DNA of 64,000 nucleotides from Deinococcus terrestris (GTDB lineage: Bacteria > Deinococcota > Deinococci > Deinococcales > Deinococcaceae). The notes beneath the pieces are model-generated. The model saw nothing but the letters and a program-made list of their open reading frames with translations, was not told where the DNA came from and made no database searches. The stretch spans positions 428,501 to 492,500 of the forward strand of contig NZ_WBSL01000001.1 in NCBI RefSeq assembly GCF_009377345.1, given 5' to 3'. Below, piece by piece: positions 14,262 through 26,787 of this stretch; positions within the stretch are counted from its first letter, which is position 1; the number at the start of each line of letters is the position of its first letter. A program made the position numbers and the translations under genes.

Positions 14262-14360
14262 GCTGTTGCTGCTCCTCCCGCCCTGTGGGGGAGGTGGGGA
14301 CTCGTAGGGCTGCGAAGCAGAGGGGGTGGCAAGCGCCAGCCTGCCCTCTTTGCCGTCCAG
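14262..14360. repeat. Dispersed GC-rich palindromic repeat, long form, inside the ccm operon
   Basis: This copy lies between ccmF and ccmG. It shares with the 23668-23760 copy the block GGGACTCGTAG.G.TGCG.AGCAGAGGGGG, in addition to the CTCC/GGGGGAGG hairpin found in all three copies. It is the only sequence in the ccmF-ccmG gap and may cause partial termination or mRNA processing there. Confidence 0.7.
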
Positions 14361-14383
14361 TCAACGTCATGCGGAAAGCCCCT

Positions 14384-16378
<1,995 letters not shown>

Positions 16379-16391
16379 GGTGCGGGCCGCC

Positions 16392-16850
16392 TCAATCGGC
16401 CTGCCGCAACAGGTCCTTCAGCTCCGCCTGCGTCTGCGGCACGTTGTACTCCTCGGAGTGCTTCACCACGAGTTCGGAGGCGTGGAAGGTTTCGCCCTGA
16501 AACTCGCCGCGCACCACCACGCCCTGGTCTTCCTTGAACAGGTCGCTCACGGCCCCCGTGTACTGCACCGGAAAGGTGGCGCTGCCGTCGGTCACGTCGA
16601 ACCGCAGGTCCAGCGTCTGCGGGTTGTACTGCACGGCCTTGACCAGCCCGCCAATCCGCAGCGGGCGGCCCTCCAACTCGGCGCGTTGCTGCACGTACTC
16701 GGTCGGGGTCACGAAATATTCCAGGCTCTTGCCCAGGTTCCCGAAGGCCAAGAAGCCCGTCAGCCCCACCAGCGCGAGCACGCCCAACACGGTGGGCAGC
16801 GGGTTCTTCTTGCGCCGCCGCGCCTGAGGCAGGGGAGAGGGCGCGGTCAT
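16392..16850 (-). CDS. ccmE: Cytochrome c maturation heme chaperone CcmE
   Basis: A 152-residue protein: a short basic cytoplasmic end, one membrane helix (about 18-37) and an OB-fold domain. The covalent heme-binding histidine is His131, with Tyr135 in the conserved KHSEEY motif, so this is the His-type rather than the Cys-type variant. It receives heme from CcmC and CcmD and delivers it to CcmF. Its ATG (16848-16850) overlaps the ccmD stop (ATGA). Confidence 0.94.
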   Translation of the reverse strand: MTAPSPLPQARRRKKNPLPTVLGVLALVGLTGFLAFGNLGKSLEYFVTPTEYVQQRAELEGRPLRIGGLVKAVQYNPQTLDLRFDVTDGSATFPVQYTGAVSDLFKEDQGVVVRGEFQGETFHASELVVKHSEEYNVPQTQAELKDLLRQAD

Positions 16851-16969
16851 CGCCGCTCCCCCTCGTCCCGCACCTGCCGCAACCGCCACCACATCCAGGC
16901 CAGGTAGCCCACCAGCAGCAGAAAGGTCACGACGTACACGACCACGACGTATCCGGTGTACTTATCCAC
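16847..16969 (-). CDS. ccmD: Heme exporter subunit CcmD, 40 residues
   Basis: A 40-residue protein: a short polar start (DKYTGY), one transmembrane helix (VVVVYVVTFLLLVGYLAWMW) and a basic/acidic tail ([12 protein letters not shown]). That size, topology and position between ccmC and ccmE define CcmD, which joins CcmABC and releases holo-CcmE. It starts with GTG 16969, overlapping the ccmC 3' end by 8 bases, and ends in an ATGA overlap with ccmE. Confidence 0.92.
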   Translation of the reverse strand: MDKYTGYVVVVYVVTFLLLVGYLAWMWWRLRQVRDEGERR

Positions 16970-17684
16970 GGGCGACCTCCATGCTCCTCAGGTCTTCCAT
17001 CAGTTCGCGCTCCTCGCGGGCCTCCTCGCGGGCAGCCAGGATGCCGCGCACCCGCAGGAGGTAGACGTAGAGCAGGGTGAAGGCGAAGGTCGCCACCATC
17101 AGCACCAGGCCGTAGACGGGCGCGGCGTTCCAGCGGGCCGACCAGTCCAGGTCGCCCAGCAGCTTCAGCGTCTGCGTCTGGTGCACCCCGCGCCACCACT
17201 CCACCGCCATGTAGTTGACGGGCACGTACAGGGTGCCCACCAGCCCCACCACGGCGGCGACGCGGGCGCGGCGGTCCGGGTCGTCGATCAGGGAGCGAAT
17301 CAGGAGGTAGCCGCCGTAGATCACAATGCTCAGGGCGGTGGTGGTCAGCCGGGCGTCCCACACCCAGTACGCGCCCCAGGTCGGCTTGGCCCACAGCATC
17401 CCGCCCACGATGGTGGACACCGTGAACAGCACGCCGATCTCGGCACTCGCCATCGCCAGGCGGTCCCAGCGGCGCTGCCGGGTCAGCAGGTACAGCAGCC
17501 CGAACAGGCCCGTGCCGCCGTAGGCGAGGTAACTCAGCCACGCGCTGGGGACATGCACGAAAAACAGGCGCACCAGCGACCCCTGGTTGAGGTCCAGCGG
17601 CGCACTCAGGCCCAGGGCCACGGCCACCCCCAGGCTCAGCAGGGTGGCGAGGCCCAGCCCCGTCGTCACGCGGTCTTGTTTCAT
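16962..17684 (-). CDS. ccmC: Heme exporter protein CcmC
   Basis: A 240-residue membrane protein with six hydrophobic helices. The tryptophan-rich heme-handling motif WGAYWVWDARLT (residues 103-114) and its flanking histidines (His44 in VHVPSAW and the His in WWRGVHQTQ) are in place. CcmC presents heme to CcmE. ATG 17682-17684 is preceded by GGGGGAG and a CATAAT sequence near 17699-17704 that may be the -10 element of the ccmCDEFGH unit. The upstream gene is divergent. Confidence 0.94.
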   Translation of the reverse strand: MKQDRVTTGLGLATLLSLGVAVALGLSAPLDLNQGSLVRLFFVHVPSAWLSYLAYGGTGLFGLLYLLTRQRRWDRLAMASAEIGVLFTVSTIVGGMLWAKPTWGAYWVWDARLTTTALSIVIYGGYLLIRSLIDDPDRRARVAAVVGLVGTLYVPVNYMAVEWWRGVHQTQTLKLLGDLDWSARWNAAPVYGLVLMVATFAFTLLYVYLLRVRGILAAREEAREERELMEDLRSMEVARG

Positions 17685-17882
17685 CTCAGCTCCCCCATTA
17701 TGACCCGCGCCCATTTCCCCACACCGTGAGGCCTGTGGGCGCAGGAATCCTTCGTCCCAGGAGGATCGCGTCTGGCGCAGAAAGGGGCAAGTGCGAGTGT
17801 CCCCGCTGGGGCGGGGGGCCTGCCCCCGCTTCCTGCTACCGTGGAAGCCAACCCTTTGTCCACCTTTCTCCCCGGAGGCTCC

Positions 17883-18605
<723 letters not shown>

Positions 18606-18609
18606 CCGC

Positions 18610-19563
18610 TCAGGCGTAGATCAGGCAGCCGCGCTCCTCCAGCGCCCGGAAGGCAGGGGGCAGGGAGGCCAGCTGGTTCCAGCGCAGGTCGAGCTTCTCC
18701 AGCCGTGGAAGTTCGGCCAGTGCGTCCGGCAGCTTGGTCAGCCTGTTCGCCCGCAGGTCCAAGAAACGGAGATGTTGCAGCCCGGCCAGAGAGTTGGGCA
18801 CCTCCTCCAGCGCGTTGAAACGCAGGTCCAGTTCGGTGAGTTCGGTCAGGCCCCCCAGTGTGTCCGGCAAGTGGGTCAGGCGATTGCCCTGGACCATCAG
18901 CCTGGTCAGGCGTTCGCAGCGGCCCAGCTCAGCCGGAAGTGCCGTCAGCCGATTGTTCATCACGTGCAGTTCGCGCAGGTGCGTGCAGTTCCCCAGGGCG
19001 GCAGGGAAGGCTGTCAGGGCGTTGTTGTAGGCGCGGAATTCGGTCAGGTCTGCCAGCTCTCCCAGCCAGTCCGGGAGTGTCTCCAGTGCATTGTCCGTGA
19101 CATTGAGGTACGTCAAGCCATGCAGGTGCCGCAGCGATGGGGGCAACCCGGTCAGCCGATTGTTGCTGAGGTACAGAAAGCGCAGGTCCCGCAATTCTGC
19201 GAATTCGTCGGGGAGCGCCTCCAGCCCGTTGTGGCCGAGGTCCAGCATCTCCAGCCGCGTCAATTGCCCCAGCCCCGGCCCCAGCGCCGAGAGCCGGTTC
19301 GCGGAAAGGTTCAGCGTTGTGAGGGCCGTCAGGGTCCATAGCCAGTCGGGCACGCCTTCCAGCGCGTTGTCATAGAGGCTCAGGACGCGGGCGTCCGTGC
19401 CCTGCCGCAGCGCGTCGGGCAACCCGGTCAGGCCGCATCCATTGAGGTGAATGTGGTTGGAAGGTGAGTCGCTGCCGGTGCCGAGGAGGGCCAGCAACTC
19501 TTGCCCCCGCGCTCCGGTCGGATGCTGGTGGCTCAGGCTGGGGGTGGCGGCAGGCTCCGGCAT
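18610..19563 (-). CDS. Leucine-rich repeat protein
   Basis: A 317-residue protein made almost wholly of about 12 leucine-rich repeats with a 23-residue period (LxxLxLxxNxLxxLP), from about residue 35 to 305. It has no signal peptide, membrane segment or enzymatic domain, so it is probably a cytoplasmic binding scaffold. It is transcribed on its own: TACAGT at 19569-19574 lies 5 bases before ATG 19563, just inside the 3' end of ccmB. It separates ccmB from ccmC. No partner can be inferred. Confidence 0.92.
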   Translation of the reverse strand: MPEPAATPSLSHQHPTGARGQELLALLGTGSDSPSNHIHLNGCGLTGLPDALRQGTDARVLSLYDNALEGVPDWLWTLTALTTLNLSANRLSALGPGLGQLTRLEMLDLGHNGLEALPDEFAELRDLRFLYLSNNRLTGLPPSLRHLHGLTYLNVTDNALETLPDWLGELADLTEFRAYNNALTAFPAALGNCTHLRELHVMNNRLTALPAELGRCERLTRLMVQGNRLTHLPDTLGGLTELTELDLRFNALEEVPNSLAGLQHLRFLDLRANRLTKLPDALAELPRLEKLDLRWNQLASLPPAFRALEERGCLIYA

Positions 19564-19568
19564 GGGCC

Positions 19569-19574
19569 ACTGTA
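19569..19574 (-). promoter_or_regulatory. Leaderless -10 element of the LRR gene
   Basis: TACAGT on the minus strand, 5 bases before ATG 19563 and immediately downstream of the ccmB stop. Confidence 0.6.
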
Positions 19575-19579
19575 CTTTC

Positions 19580-20324
<745 letters not shown>

Positions 20325-20335
<11 letters not shown>

Positions 20336-21020
20336 GCTCCTCCTCCACCCGGCCCGCCGCCAGCCGCACCGCCCTTGGAGCCACCTGCCGCGCCAGCCCT
20401 GGCTCGTGCGCGGCGACCACCAGGGTCACGCCCCGTTCCCGCAGCTCGCCCAGCAACTCCAGCACCAGTGCCCGGCCCCCCTCGTCGAGGTTGGCGAAGG
20501 GTTCGTCCACCAGCGTGACCGGGCGGGCCAGCAGCCAGGCCCGCGCCAGCGCCAGCCGCTTACGCATCCCCGCCGAGAGGAAGCGTGCCCGCCGTCCTGC
20601 CGCCCGCTCCAGTCCAACGCGCCGCAGCGCCCCGGCCACGTCGGCGTGCTGCCCGTGCATCCGCAGGGCGAAGTCGAGGTTTTCCGTTCCCGTCAGGTCC
20701 GGGTACAGTCCCGCGTCCACCGGCATCAGGTGAACGTGATCGCGCACGGCCCGGTTGTCGCGCAGGTCGTAGCCCAGCACCCGCCCCTCGCCCCGCGTGG
20801 GCCGTAGCCCCGACGCCAGCACCCGCAGCAGTGTGGTCTTGCCCGCGCCGTTCTCGCCCAGCAGCGTGATCCCCTCCCCGGCGGGCACGTCCAGCGTCAC
20901 CCCGCGCAGGATGACCTCGCGGCCCAGGCGGAGCCAGAGGTCGCGGAGTTGCAGAGCGTGGGGGCTAGTGGCGTGCGGCGTGTCGCTTGTAGACGGTGTG
21001 AGAGAGGTACTCAGGCTCAT
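20325..21020 (-). CDS. ccmA: Heme exporter ATP-binding protein CcmA
   Basis: A 231-residue ABC ATPase. Walker A is GENGAGKTT with Lys61, the signature is LSAGMRKRLALARA, Walker B is VTLVDEP and the switch histidine is in AAHE. With CcmB it uses ATP to release holo-CcmE from CcmC and CcmD. It follows ccdA by 79 bases. The first 23 residues are Ser/Thr-rich and unlike other CcmA proteins, so the real start may be slightly downstream. Confidence 0.93.
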
Positions 21021-21099
21021 GGAGAGGGCACTGTTCCGAATAAGGCAGAGGCAGGAGCTTCAGCCCTCCACACGCCATAAGCCACGGGCGACACGCCCC

Positions 21100-21783
<684 letters not shown>

Positions 21784-21789
21784 GGGCCG

Positions 21790-21795
21790 AGTCTA
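21790..21795 (-). promoter_or_regulatory. Leaderless -10 element of the ccdA-ccmAB unit
   Basis: TAGACT on the minus strand, 6 bases before ATG 21783, without a ribosome-binding site. Confidence 0.6.
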
Positions 21796-21873
21796 GCGGG
21801 GCGGGGGAGGGCCGGGCGTCCCCCCTGTGGGCGGCCTCGCGGTCGTCTCCGCCTTGCGCCACTACCCTGACCC

Positions 21874-22284
21874 ATGCCCGCCGAGCGCCCGCCCCTGATC
21901 TTCGTCTACAACGCCGACGGCGGCGCCCTGAACGGACTGAAGGACCTCTGGCACAAGGCGGTGTCGCCCCAGACCTACGCCTGCTCGCTGTGCGCGGTGA
22001 CCTACGGCCCGCTGGGAATGCGGCGCGAGTGGCGTGACTTCGTGCGTGGGCTGGGGCGCGAGGTGCGCTTCTTGCACCGTGACAAACTGGCCGCCGAGTT
22101 CGGCCTGCGGGACGTGCCCCTTCCTGCCGCCTACGAGCAGAGGCCGGACGGCACCCTGGGCGAGTGGCTTCCGGCCTCCGAGTTGCGGGCGGTGACGACA
22201 CTGGACGAGTTGATGCGCCGGGTGGCCGAGCGGACGCAGGCGCCTCAGCCGATGTTCAGCCCCACGTCGAAGGTCGCCCGGTAG
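21874..22284 (+). CDS. Hypothetical CxxC protein
   Basis: A 136-residue protein beginning with a beta strand and acidic loop (LIFVYNADGG), then LKDLWHKAVSPQTYACSLCAVTYG with a CxxC pair (Cys37-Cys40), and later VRFLHRDKL. I recognise this pattern from uncharacterised bacterial proteins but know no function. TACCCT lies 5 bases before ATG 21874. The 3' end overlaps the convergent dioxygenase gene by 40 bases. Confidence 0.8.
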   Translation: MPAERPPLIFVYNADGGALNGLKDLWHKAVSPQTYACSLCAVTYGPLGMRREWRDFVRGLGREVRFLHRDKLAAEFGLRDVPLPAAYEQRPDGTLGEWLPASELRAVTTLDELMRRVAERTQAPQPMFSPTSKVAR

Positions 22285-23039
22285 CCCTTCTCCGGGCTGC
22301 CCGTGACACTCAGCAGAAGCTGATTGCCACCGTTGCGGTAAATCCCGTCGTTGGCGTTGAGCGTGTTGCGCTTGCCCTTGCGGCTGTAGGGGGCGCGGGC
22401 GTGGACCTGATCGGTGACCGCCTCCGGGAAAAACAGTTGCGAGGTGAACTCGCCCGTCGCCTGCCCGGCCGCGTTCAGGGGCCGCAGCTTGAAGTGGATG
22501 TGGACGGCCCGGCCCGGATACCACCCCGGATAGACGGTGGTGAAGGTGGCCTTGCCCTGCGCGTTCGTGACCTGGGTGCCGCGCAGGAAGTCGCCGGTGT
22601 TGCCCTGCACGTCCGAGTAGACGCCCAGGGCGTCGCACTGCCACACGTCGATCAACACGTTCGCGCGGGGCTGGCAGGCGTTCACCGCCACCCGCGAGGT
22701 CACGAACTCCAGCACCAGCGGCACGCCCCCGCTGACCTTCCCGGTCGTGGTGTCCATGCGGATGTCGCTGCGGCGCAGTTTCTCGTCCACGTAGTACGGC
22801 CCCTCGGTCATGGCCGGACGCACCACGCAGCCGGGCAGCCCAGTCACGCCGCTCGTGCCCGCGCTGCTGCCGCCCGCCCCGCCGGGGGGTCCGCCGCGTT
22901 GCGCGAGTACCCCCCCCGCCGCGAGCGCCGCCGCGCCGCCGCCCAGCCCCAGCAGCCGCAGGGCACGCCTGCGGCTGAGCAGGGTGCCGATCATCTCGTC
23001 GTCGTTGTCGTCGTCCGGGTGCTGGGGGTGGGGATTCAT
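22245..23039 (-). CDS. Exported intradiol ring-cleavage dioxygenase-like protein
   Basis: A 264-residue protein with a twin-arginine-like leader (SRRRALRLLGLGGG followed by a hydrophobic stretch) and a beta-sandwich of the intradiol dioxygenase superfamily. GPYYVD and YPGWYPGRAVHIHFK contain candidate tyrosine and histidine ligands for non-heme Fe(III), as in catechol and protocatechuate dioxygenases. It is not beside aromatic catabolism genes, and its export suggests an extracytoplasmic substrate. Start ATG 23039. Confidence 0.88.
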   Translation of the reverse strand: MNPHPQHPDDDNDDEMIGTLLSRRRALRLLGLGGGAAALAAGGVLAQRGGPPGGAGGSSAGTSGVTGLPGCVVRPAMTEGPYYVDEKLRRSDIRMDTTTGKVSGGVPLVLEFVTSRVAVNACQPRANVLIDVWQCDALGVYSDVQGNTGDFLRGTQVTNAQGKATFTTVYPGWYPGRAVHIHFKLRPLNAAGQATGEFTSQLFFPEAVTDQVHARAPYSRKGKRNTLNANDGIYRNGGNQLLLSVTGSPEKGYRATFDVGLNIG

Positions 23040-23114
23040 ATGCGGACCTCCTTGACCTGCCTCCCCAGCGTAGAAGCGGGCGGTTAGAGGAGGGTTGGAG
23101 GTGGGGGCGCCGGA

Positions 23115-23588
23115 CTACCTCGTGCCCAGGGCGTCCGCCGCCTTGCCCAGCTCCCCGAACGCCTGTTCGACCTCCAACTGCGCCACCTTGAGCGACAGCG
23201 AGGCGACCGACGCTGCCAGCGGTTCGCGAGCATACAGGCAGGCCGCGTTCACGCCTTCCTGAATGGACAGCAGGGCGCTGCGGGCCTGCGTGACGGCGAG
23301 GTACAGGCTGGCGTTCGTGGGTGTGGCGTTGGCCGCGTAGGCGCTGCGCTGCTGGTTGGTCAATTCGTTGCCCCGGTCCAGCAGGGCCTGAACCTTGTTC
23401 GGGGTGAACTGACAGGCCTCGGTCCGCCGCGCTCCCGTGACCGCCGGGGCCAGCTCGGTCCTCACCTCGAACACCAGGCTGCTGACCTGGCCGACATACC
23501 CGCCCACCGTGGTGGGAGCAACTTGCGTGGCCTGCGCGGAGGCCTGCTGCGCCGTAAGAAGTGTGGCGACCCAGATCAGTCTTTTCAT
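23115..23588 (-). CDS. Small exported protein of unknown function
   Basis: A 157-residue protein with a cleavable signal peptide (MKRLIWVATLLTAQQASAQA). The mature part is helical and contains two cysteines about 57 residues apart (in TEACQF and NAACLY) that could form a disulfide. The C-terminus (SLSLKVAQLEVEQAFGELGKAADAL) should be amphipathic. No family recognised. The frame is open to 24023 but ATG 23588 is the one preceding the signal peptide. Confidence 0.75.
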   Translation of the reverse strand: MKRLIWVATLLTAQQASAQATQVAPTTVGGYVGQVSSLVFEVRTELAPAVTGARRTEACQFTPNKVQALLDRGNELTNQQRSAYAANATPTNASLYLAVTQARSALLSIQEGVNAACLYAREPLAASVASLSLKVAQLEVEQAFGELGKAADALGTR

Positions 23589-23667
23589 AATGCCCCCAGC
23601 GTACAGGCTCGCCCCCTGCGCCGGAGCGAACATCGCGTCCCTACTCCCGACGTACTGTCTTACTCCC

Positions 23668-23760
23668 TTGCTCCCCCTTGCGGGGGAGGCTGGGACTCGT
23701 AGAGGTGCGGAGCAGAGGGGGGTAGCGGGCGAAGCTCGCCCTGTCCCTCTCACGGTCAGC
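23668..23760. repeat. Dispersed GC-rich palindromic repeat, long form
   Basis: The long form of the repeat, with hairpin arms CTCCCCC / GGGGGAG followed by GGGACTCGTAG.GGTGCG.AGCAG. It matches the 14262-14360 copy over its central block and the 2889-2949 copy over its ends. It lies between a minus-strand gene start and the secDF terminator. Confidence 0.7.
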
Positions 23761-23771
23761 CCCCGCACAGC

Positions 23772-23799
23772 AAGAAGCGGCCCCCCCTCGGAAGGCCGC
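23772..23799 (-). terminator. Intrinsic terminator of secDF
   Basis: On the minus strand a GCGGCC / GGCCGC stem (23794-23799 and 23777-23782) with a G-rich loop is followed by TTCTT, 35 bases beyond the secDF stop. It is nearly the same in sequence as the hairpin after infB. Confidence 0.6.
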
Positions 23800-23833
23800 C
23801 CCTGCACGGACGTTCGGATTGAAAGTGGGAGGC

Positions 23834-26125
23834 TTATGCCCCGGCGGGTTGCTGGGGCCGCTTGCGCCGCGCCCGCCATTCCTCGATGTACACGACCATC
23901 GGGGCCACGATGTAGATCGAGGAGTAGGTGCCGACCAGGATGCCGACGAGCAGGATCAGCGCGAAGTCGCGCAGCACCGGGCCGCCGAGAATCAGCAGGC
24001 TGACGAGGGGCAGCATGGTGCACACCGAGGTCATCACCGTGCGCGAGAGCGTCTGGTTGATGGACGTGTTCACGATCTCGCGGTAGCTTGCCCCGCGCAT
24101 CAGCCGCAGGTTCTCGCGGATGCGGTCGGAGATGATGATGGAGTCGTTGAGCGAGTAGCCGATCAATGTCAGCAGCGCCGCCACCGTCCCCACCGTGAAC
24201 TCCAGCCCCAGCAGGCTGAAAAGGCCCATTGCGATCGCCACGTCGTGCAGCGCGGCGACCACGCTACCCAGCCCCATGGTGAAGTCGAAGCGGAAGCCCA
24301 CATACACCAGAATCAGCCCCAGCCCCAGCAGGGCGGCCAGCGCCGTGTTGCGCGTGAGTTCCTGACCCACGGCGGGGCCGACCGTCTCGCGGGCCAGCAC
24401 CTCGCCCTGCGGCAGTTCCCCGATGGCCGCGCTGAGCTGATCGGCCTCGGCGGCGGTGAGCTCGGGGACCTTCACGGTGTACTGCGACCGCTCGGCCACC
24501 GGGACCAACTCGCGCTGAATGGTCGAGTTCTGGGCGTTGACCTCGTCCAGCCCCGCCCCCGTCACGGCCCCGCGCACCTGCTCGGTGGTGACGTCCTGAC
24601 TCGCCCGCACGGTCAGGGTGGTTCCGGAGGTGAAGTCCACCCCGTAGTTGAGCCCCCTGGTCGCCAGAATCAGCCCGCCGCCCAGCGCCAGCAGCACGCT
24701 GAAGGTGGTCACGAAGGGCGCGGCCTTCATGAACTGGATGTTCGTCTTGCCGATGCGGGTGGGCGCCGACATGTTGGGCTTGCGCTGCGCGAGCCACTGC
24801 ATGAACCACTTGGCGAAGACCAGGTTCGAGAAGGTCGAGATGACCACGCCGATGATCAGGGTGACCGCGAAGCCCTTCACGGCGCCCGTCGAGTAGTTGT
24901 AGAGGGCTACCGCCGAGAGAATCTGCGCGGTGTTCACGTCGAGAATGGCGACCGTGGACTGCTCGTACCCGGCGCCGATGGCATTCCGGATGCCCTTGCC
25001 CCGGCGCATCTCCTCCTTGATGCGCTCGAACGACACCACGTTGCCGTCGACCGCGCCGCCGATGGTGAGCACCAGCCCGGCGATGCCCGGCAGGGTCAGC
25101 GTGACCCCGAAGCCGCCCAGCGCCCCCAGAATCACGACCGCCGAGAACAGCAGACCCAGGGCGCCCACCAGCCCGAACCAGAAGCCGTAGTACACGAACA
25201 GCATGGCGAACACCAGCGCGATGCCCACCGCCGAGGCGATGGCGCCGCTGCGAATCGCGTCCGCGCCCAGCGTCGGGCCGATGGCGCGTTCGGCCTCGGT
25301 CTTGATGGCGATGGGCAGGGCGCCCGACTGCAGCACCAGCGCGAGCTGACTGGCTTCCTCGGCGTCGAAGTCCCCGGTGATCTGCACGTCGCGGAACAGG
25401 GGCTGCTGGATGGTCGCCACCGACTGAATCTGGTCGTCGAGAACTACGGCCATCAGCTTGCCGACGTTCGGGGTGGTGAACTGCCCGAACGTCTTGGCGC
25501 CTTCTTCCGTGTTCTGGAAGGTCACGACCCAGCGCCCCGTGGTGGGGTCGGTCGTGGCCTGGGCGCTGTCGATCACCTCACCGGTCGCCAGCACCGGGCC
25601 GAGGTCTTCCAGGGTGTAGCCGCCCGTCGCGGGCCTCTGCTGCGCGAGCTGCGGGTCCGGCTGTGCCCCCTGCTCCACGATGCGGAACTCCAGCCGCGCC
25701 GTCTGCCCGATGATGTCCCGCGCCCGTTGCTGCACGGCGGGGGTCGCTCCCGGAATCTCGACGACCACGCGCTTGCCCCCCGCGACCGTGACGGTCGGTT
25801 CGGCCACGCCCAGCGCGTTGATGCGGTTTTCGATGACGGTCTTGACCCGGTCGAGTTCCTCGCGGGTGGCGTTGGGGTCTTCCGGCGCGAGTTCGATGCG
25901 CAGGCCGCCCTTGAGGTCGAGGCCCAGGGTCATGAACTGATAGTCGTCGTCCCAGAGGGTCCAGAGGTTCTTGGTGTGCTCCCAGGGGCGCCAGATGTAC
26001 AGCAGGCCACCCAGCAGGGTCAGCACCAGCAGCAGCGCGGTCCAGGGATTGGGCTTGCTGGCCGTCGGCGCCGGGCGCCGGGGCGGGGGCCGCCGGTTGT
26101 TGCGGTTGGGGTTGGAATAGGTCAC
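23834..26125 (-). CDS. secDF: Protein translocase subunit SecDF (fused)
   Basis: A 763-residue fusion of SecD and SecF, the proton-driven partner of SecYEG that pulls exported proteins across the membrane. The SecD half has the TLGLDLKGGLRIEL start, the periplasmic P1 region and the helices with GGFGVTLTLPGIAGLVLTIGGAVD. The SecF half begins near NYGVDFTSGTTL and carries YSLNDSIIISDRIREN. It starts with GTG 26125, supported by AGGAG 8 bases upstream. Confidence 0.95.
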   Translation of the reverse strand: MTYSNPNRNNRRPPPRRPAPTASKPNPWTALLLVLTLLGGLLYIWRPWEHTKNLWTLWDDDYQFMTLGLDLKGGLRIELAPEDPNATREELDRVKTVIENRINALGVAEPTVTVAGGKRVVVEIPGATPAVQQRARDIIGQTARLEFRIVEQGAQPDPQLAQQRPATGGYTLEDLGPVLATGEVIDSAQATTDPTTGRWVVTFQNTEEGAKTFGQFTTPNVGKLMAVVLDDQIQSVATIQQPLFRDVQITGDFDAEEASQLALVLQSGALPIAIKTEAERAIGPTLGADAIRSGAIASAVGIALVFAMLFVYYGFWFGLVGALGLLFSAVVILGALGGFGVTLTLPGIAGLVLTIGGAVDGNVVSFERIKEEMRRGKGIRNAIGAGYEQSTVAILDVNTAQILSAVALYNYSTGAVKGFAVTLIIGVVISTFSNLVFAKWFMQWLAQRKPNMSAPTRIGKTNIQFMKAAPFVTTFSVLLALGGGLILATRGLNYGVDFTSGTTLTVRASQDVTTEQVRGAVTGAGLDEVNAQNSTIQRELVPVAERSQYTVKVPELTAAEADQLSAAIGELPQGEVLARETVGPAVGQELTRNTALAALLGLGLILVYVGFRFDFTMGLGSVVAALHDVAIAMGLFSLLGLEFTVGTVAALLTLIGYSLNDSIIISDRIRENLRLMRGASYREIVNTSINQTLSRTVMTSVCTMLPLVSLLILGGPVLRDFALILLVGILVGTYSSIYIVAPMVVYIEEWRARRKRPQQPAGA

Positions 26126-26179
26126 GGGAAAGCTCCTGGACGCGATAGGGACGGAGGGGCGAAGGCGGCCACCCTCCCC

Positions 26180-26554
26180 TCAGCCCCCGTCCGTCTGCCG
26201 CCTGCCCAGCAGCGCGAGGCTGGGGGGCTGGGCGGGCGCCGTCCAGACCGCCACCGGACCCGAGCGGCGCCGGGCCTGGGGCGGGGTCCACAGCGGCGCG
26301 GGGGGCGTCCCCGCAAGCAGGCCGGGCGACGCCGGGGCCGGGGCGGGCGCGGGCCGCAACTCGGGCAGGGCCGGGGCCACCGGAGCCGCCGCCACGCGCG
26401 GGCCAGAGGTGCCCTCCGCCGGGGCCGGGGCCTGCTGGCCCAGCAGCACCGCCAGGACCGAGAGCAGCGTGAGCAGCCCCGGCCACGCCCGCAGCCTCGC
26501 CGCCCACCCGGTCAGGGAAGGCAGGCTGGGAGGGGATTCGGGGGACTGGGACAT
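26180..26554 (-). CDS. Hypothetical Pro/Ala-rich membrane-anchored protein upstream of secDF
   Basis: A 124-residue frame with one hydrophobic helix (about residues 26-42) followed by an Ala/Pro-rich low-complexity tail. It lies 54 bases upstream of secDF on the same strand, with TATCCT about 40 bases before the ATG that could promote both. The composition is close to what chance gives at this GC content, so it may not be a real gene. Confidence 0.5.
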   Translation of the reverse strand: MSQSPESPPSLPSLTGWAARLRAWPGLLTLLSVLAVLLGQQAPAPAEGTSGPRVAAAPVAPALPELRPAPAPAPASPGLLAGTPPAPLWTPPQARRRSGPVAVWTAPAQPPSLALLGRRQTDGG

Positions 26555-26787
26555 GGCAGGTGGGAAGCGCGGACAGCCCGCGCAGTGCCCCGGAGGATAG
26601 CAAAGGCTTGCTCAAGGAATGGGGCGCCGAGGGGACTGGACACGGCCGACTCCGGTGCTGCGGGCAAGAGGACGCGTGGCCCACCGGACCGCCGTCTGCT
26701 CCTCTAGCCCCCACTTAACCGTCTCCGGTCACCCTGTTCCCGTCCCGGCGAAGGTCGCCGGGCGAGTTCCCCCCGCAGGAGTGACCC

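Noticed and set aside
23819..26707. A very long open frame of 962 codons on the plus strand opposite secDF
   Set aside because: It lies antisense to a well-conserved gene, has no family signal and arises because GC-rich codons of the real gene rarely give stop codons in the opposite frame. Similar shadows occur at 14285-16537, 46749-49202, 4162-5937 and 50771-52858.
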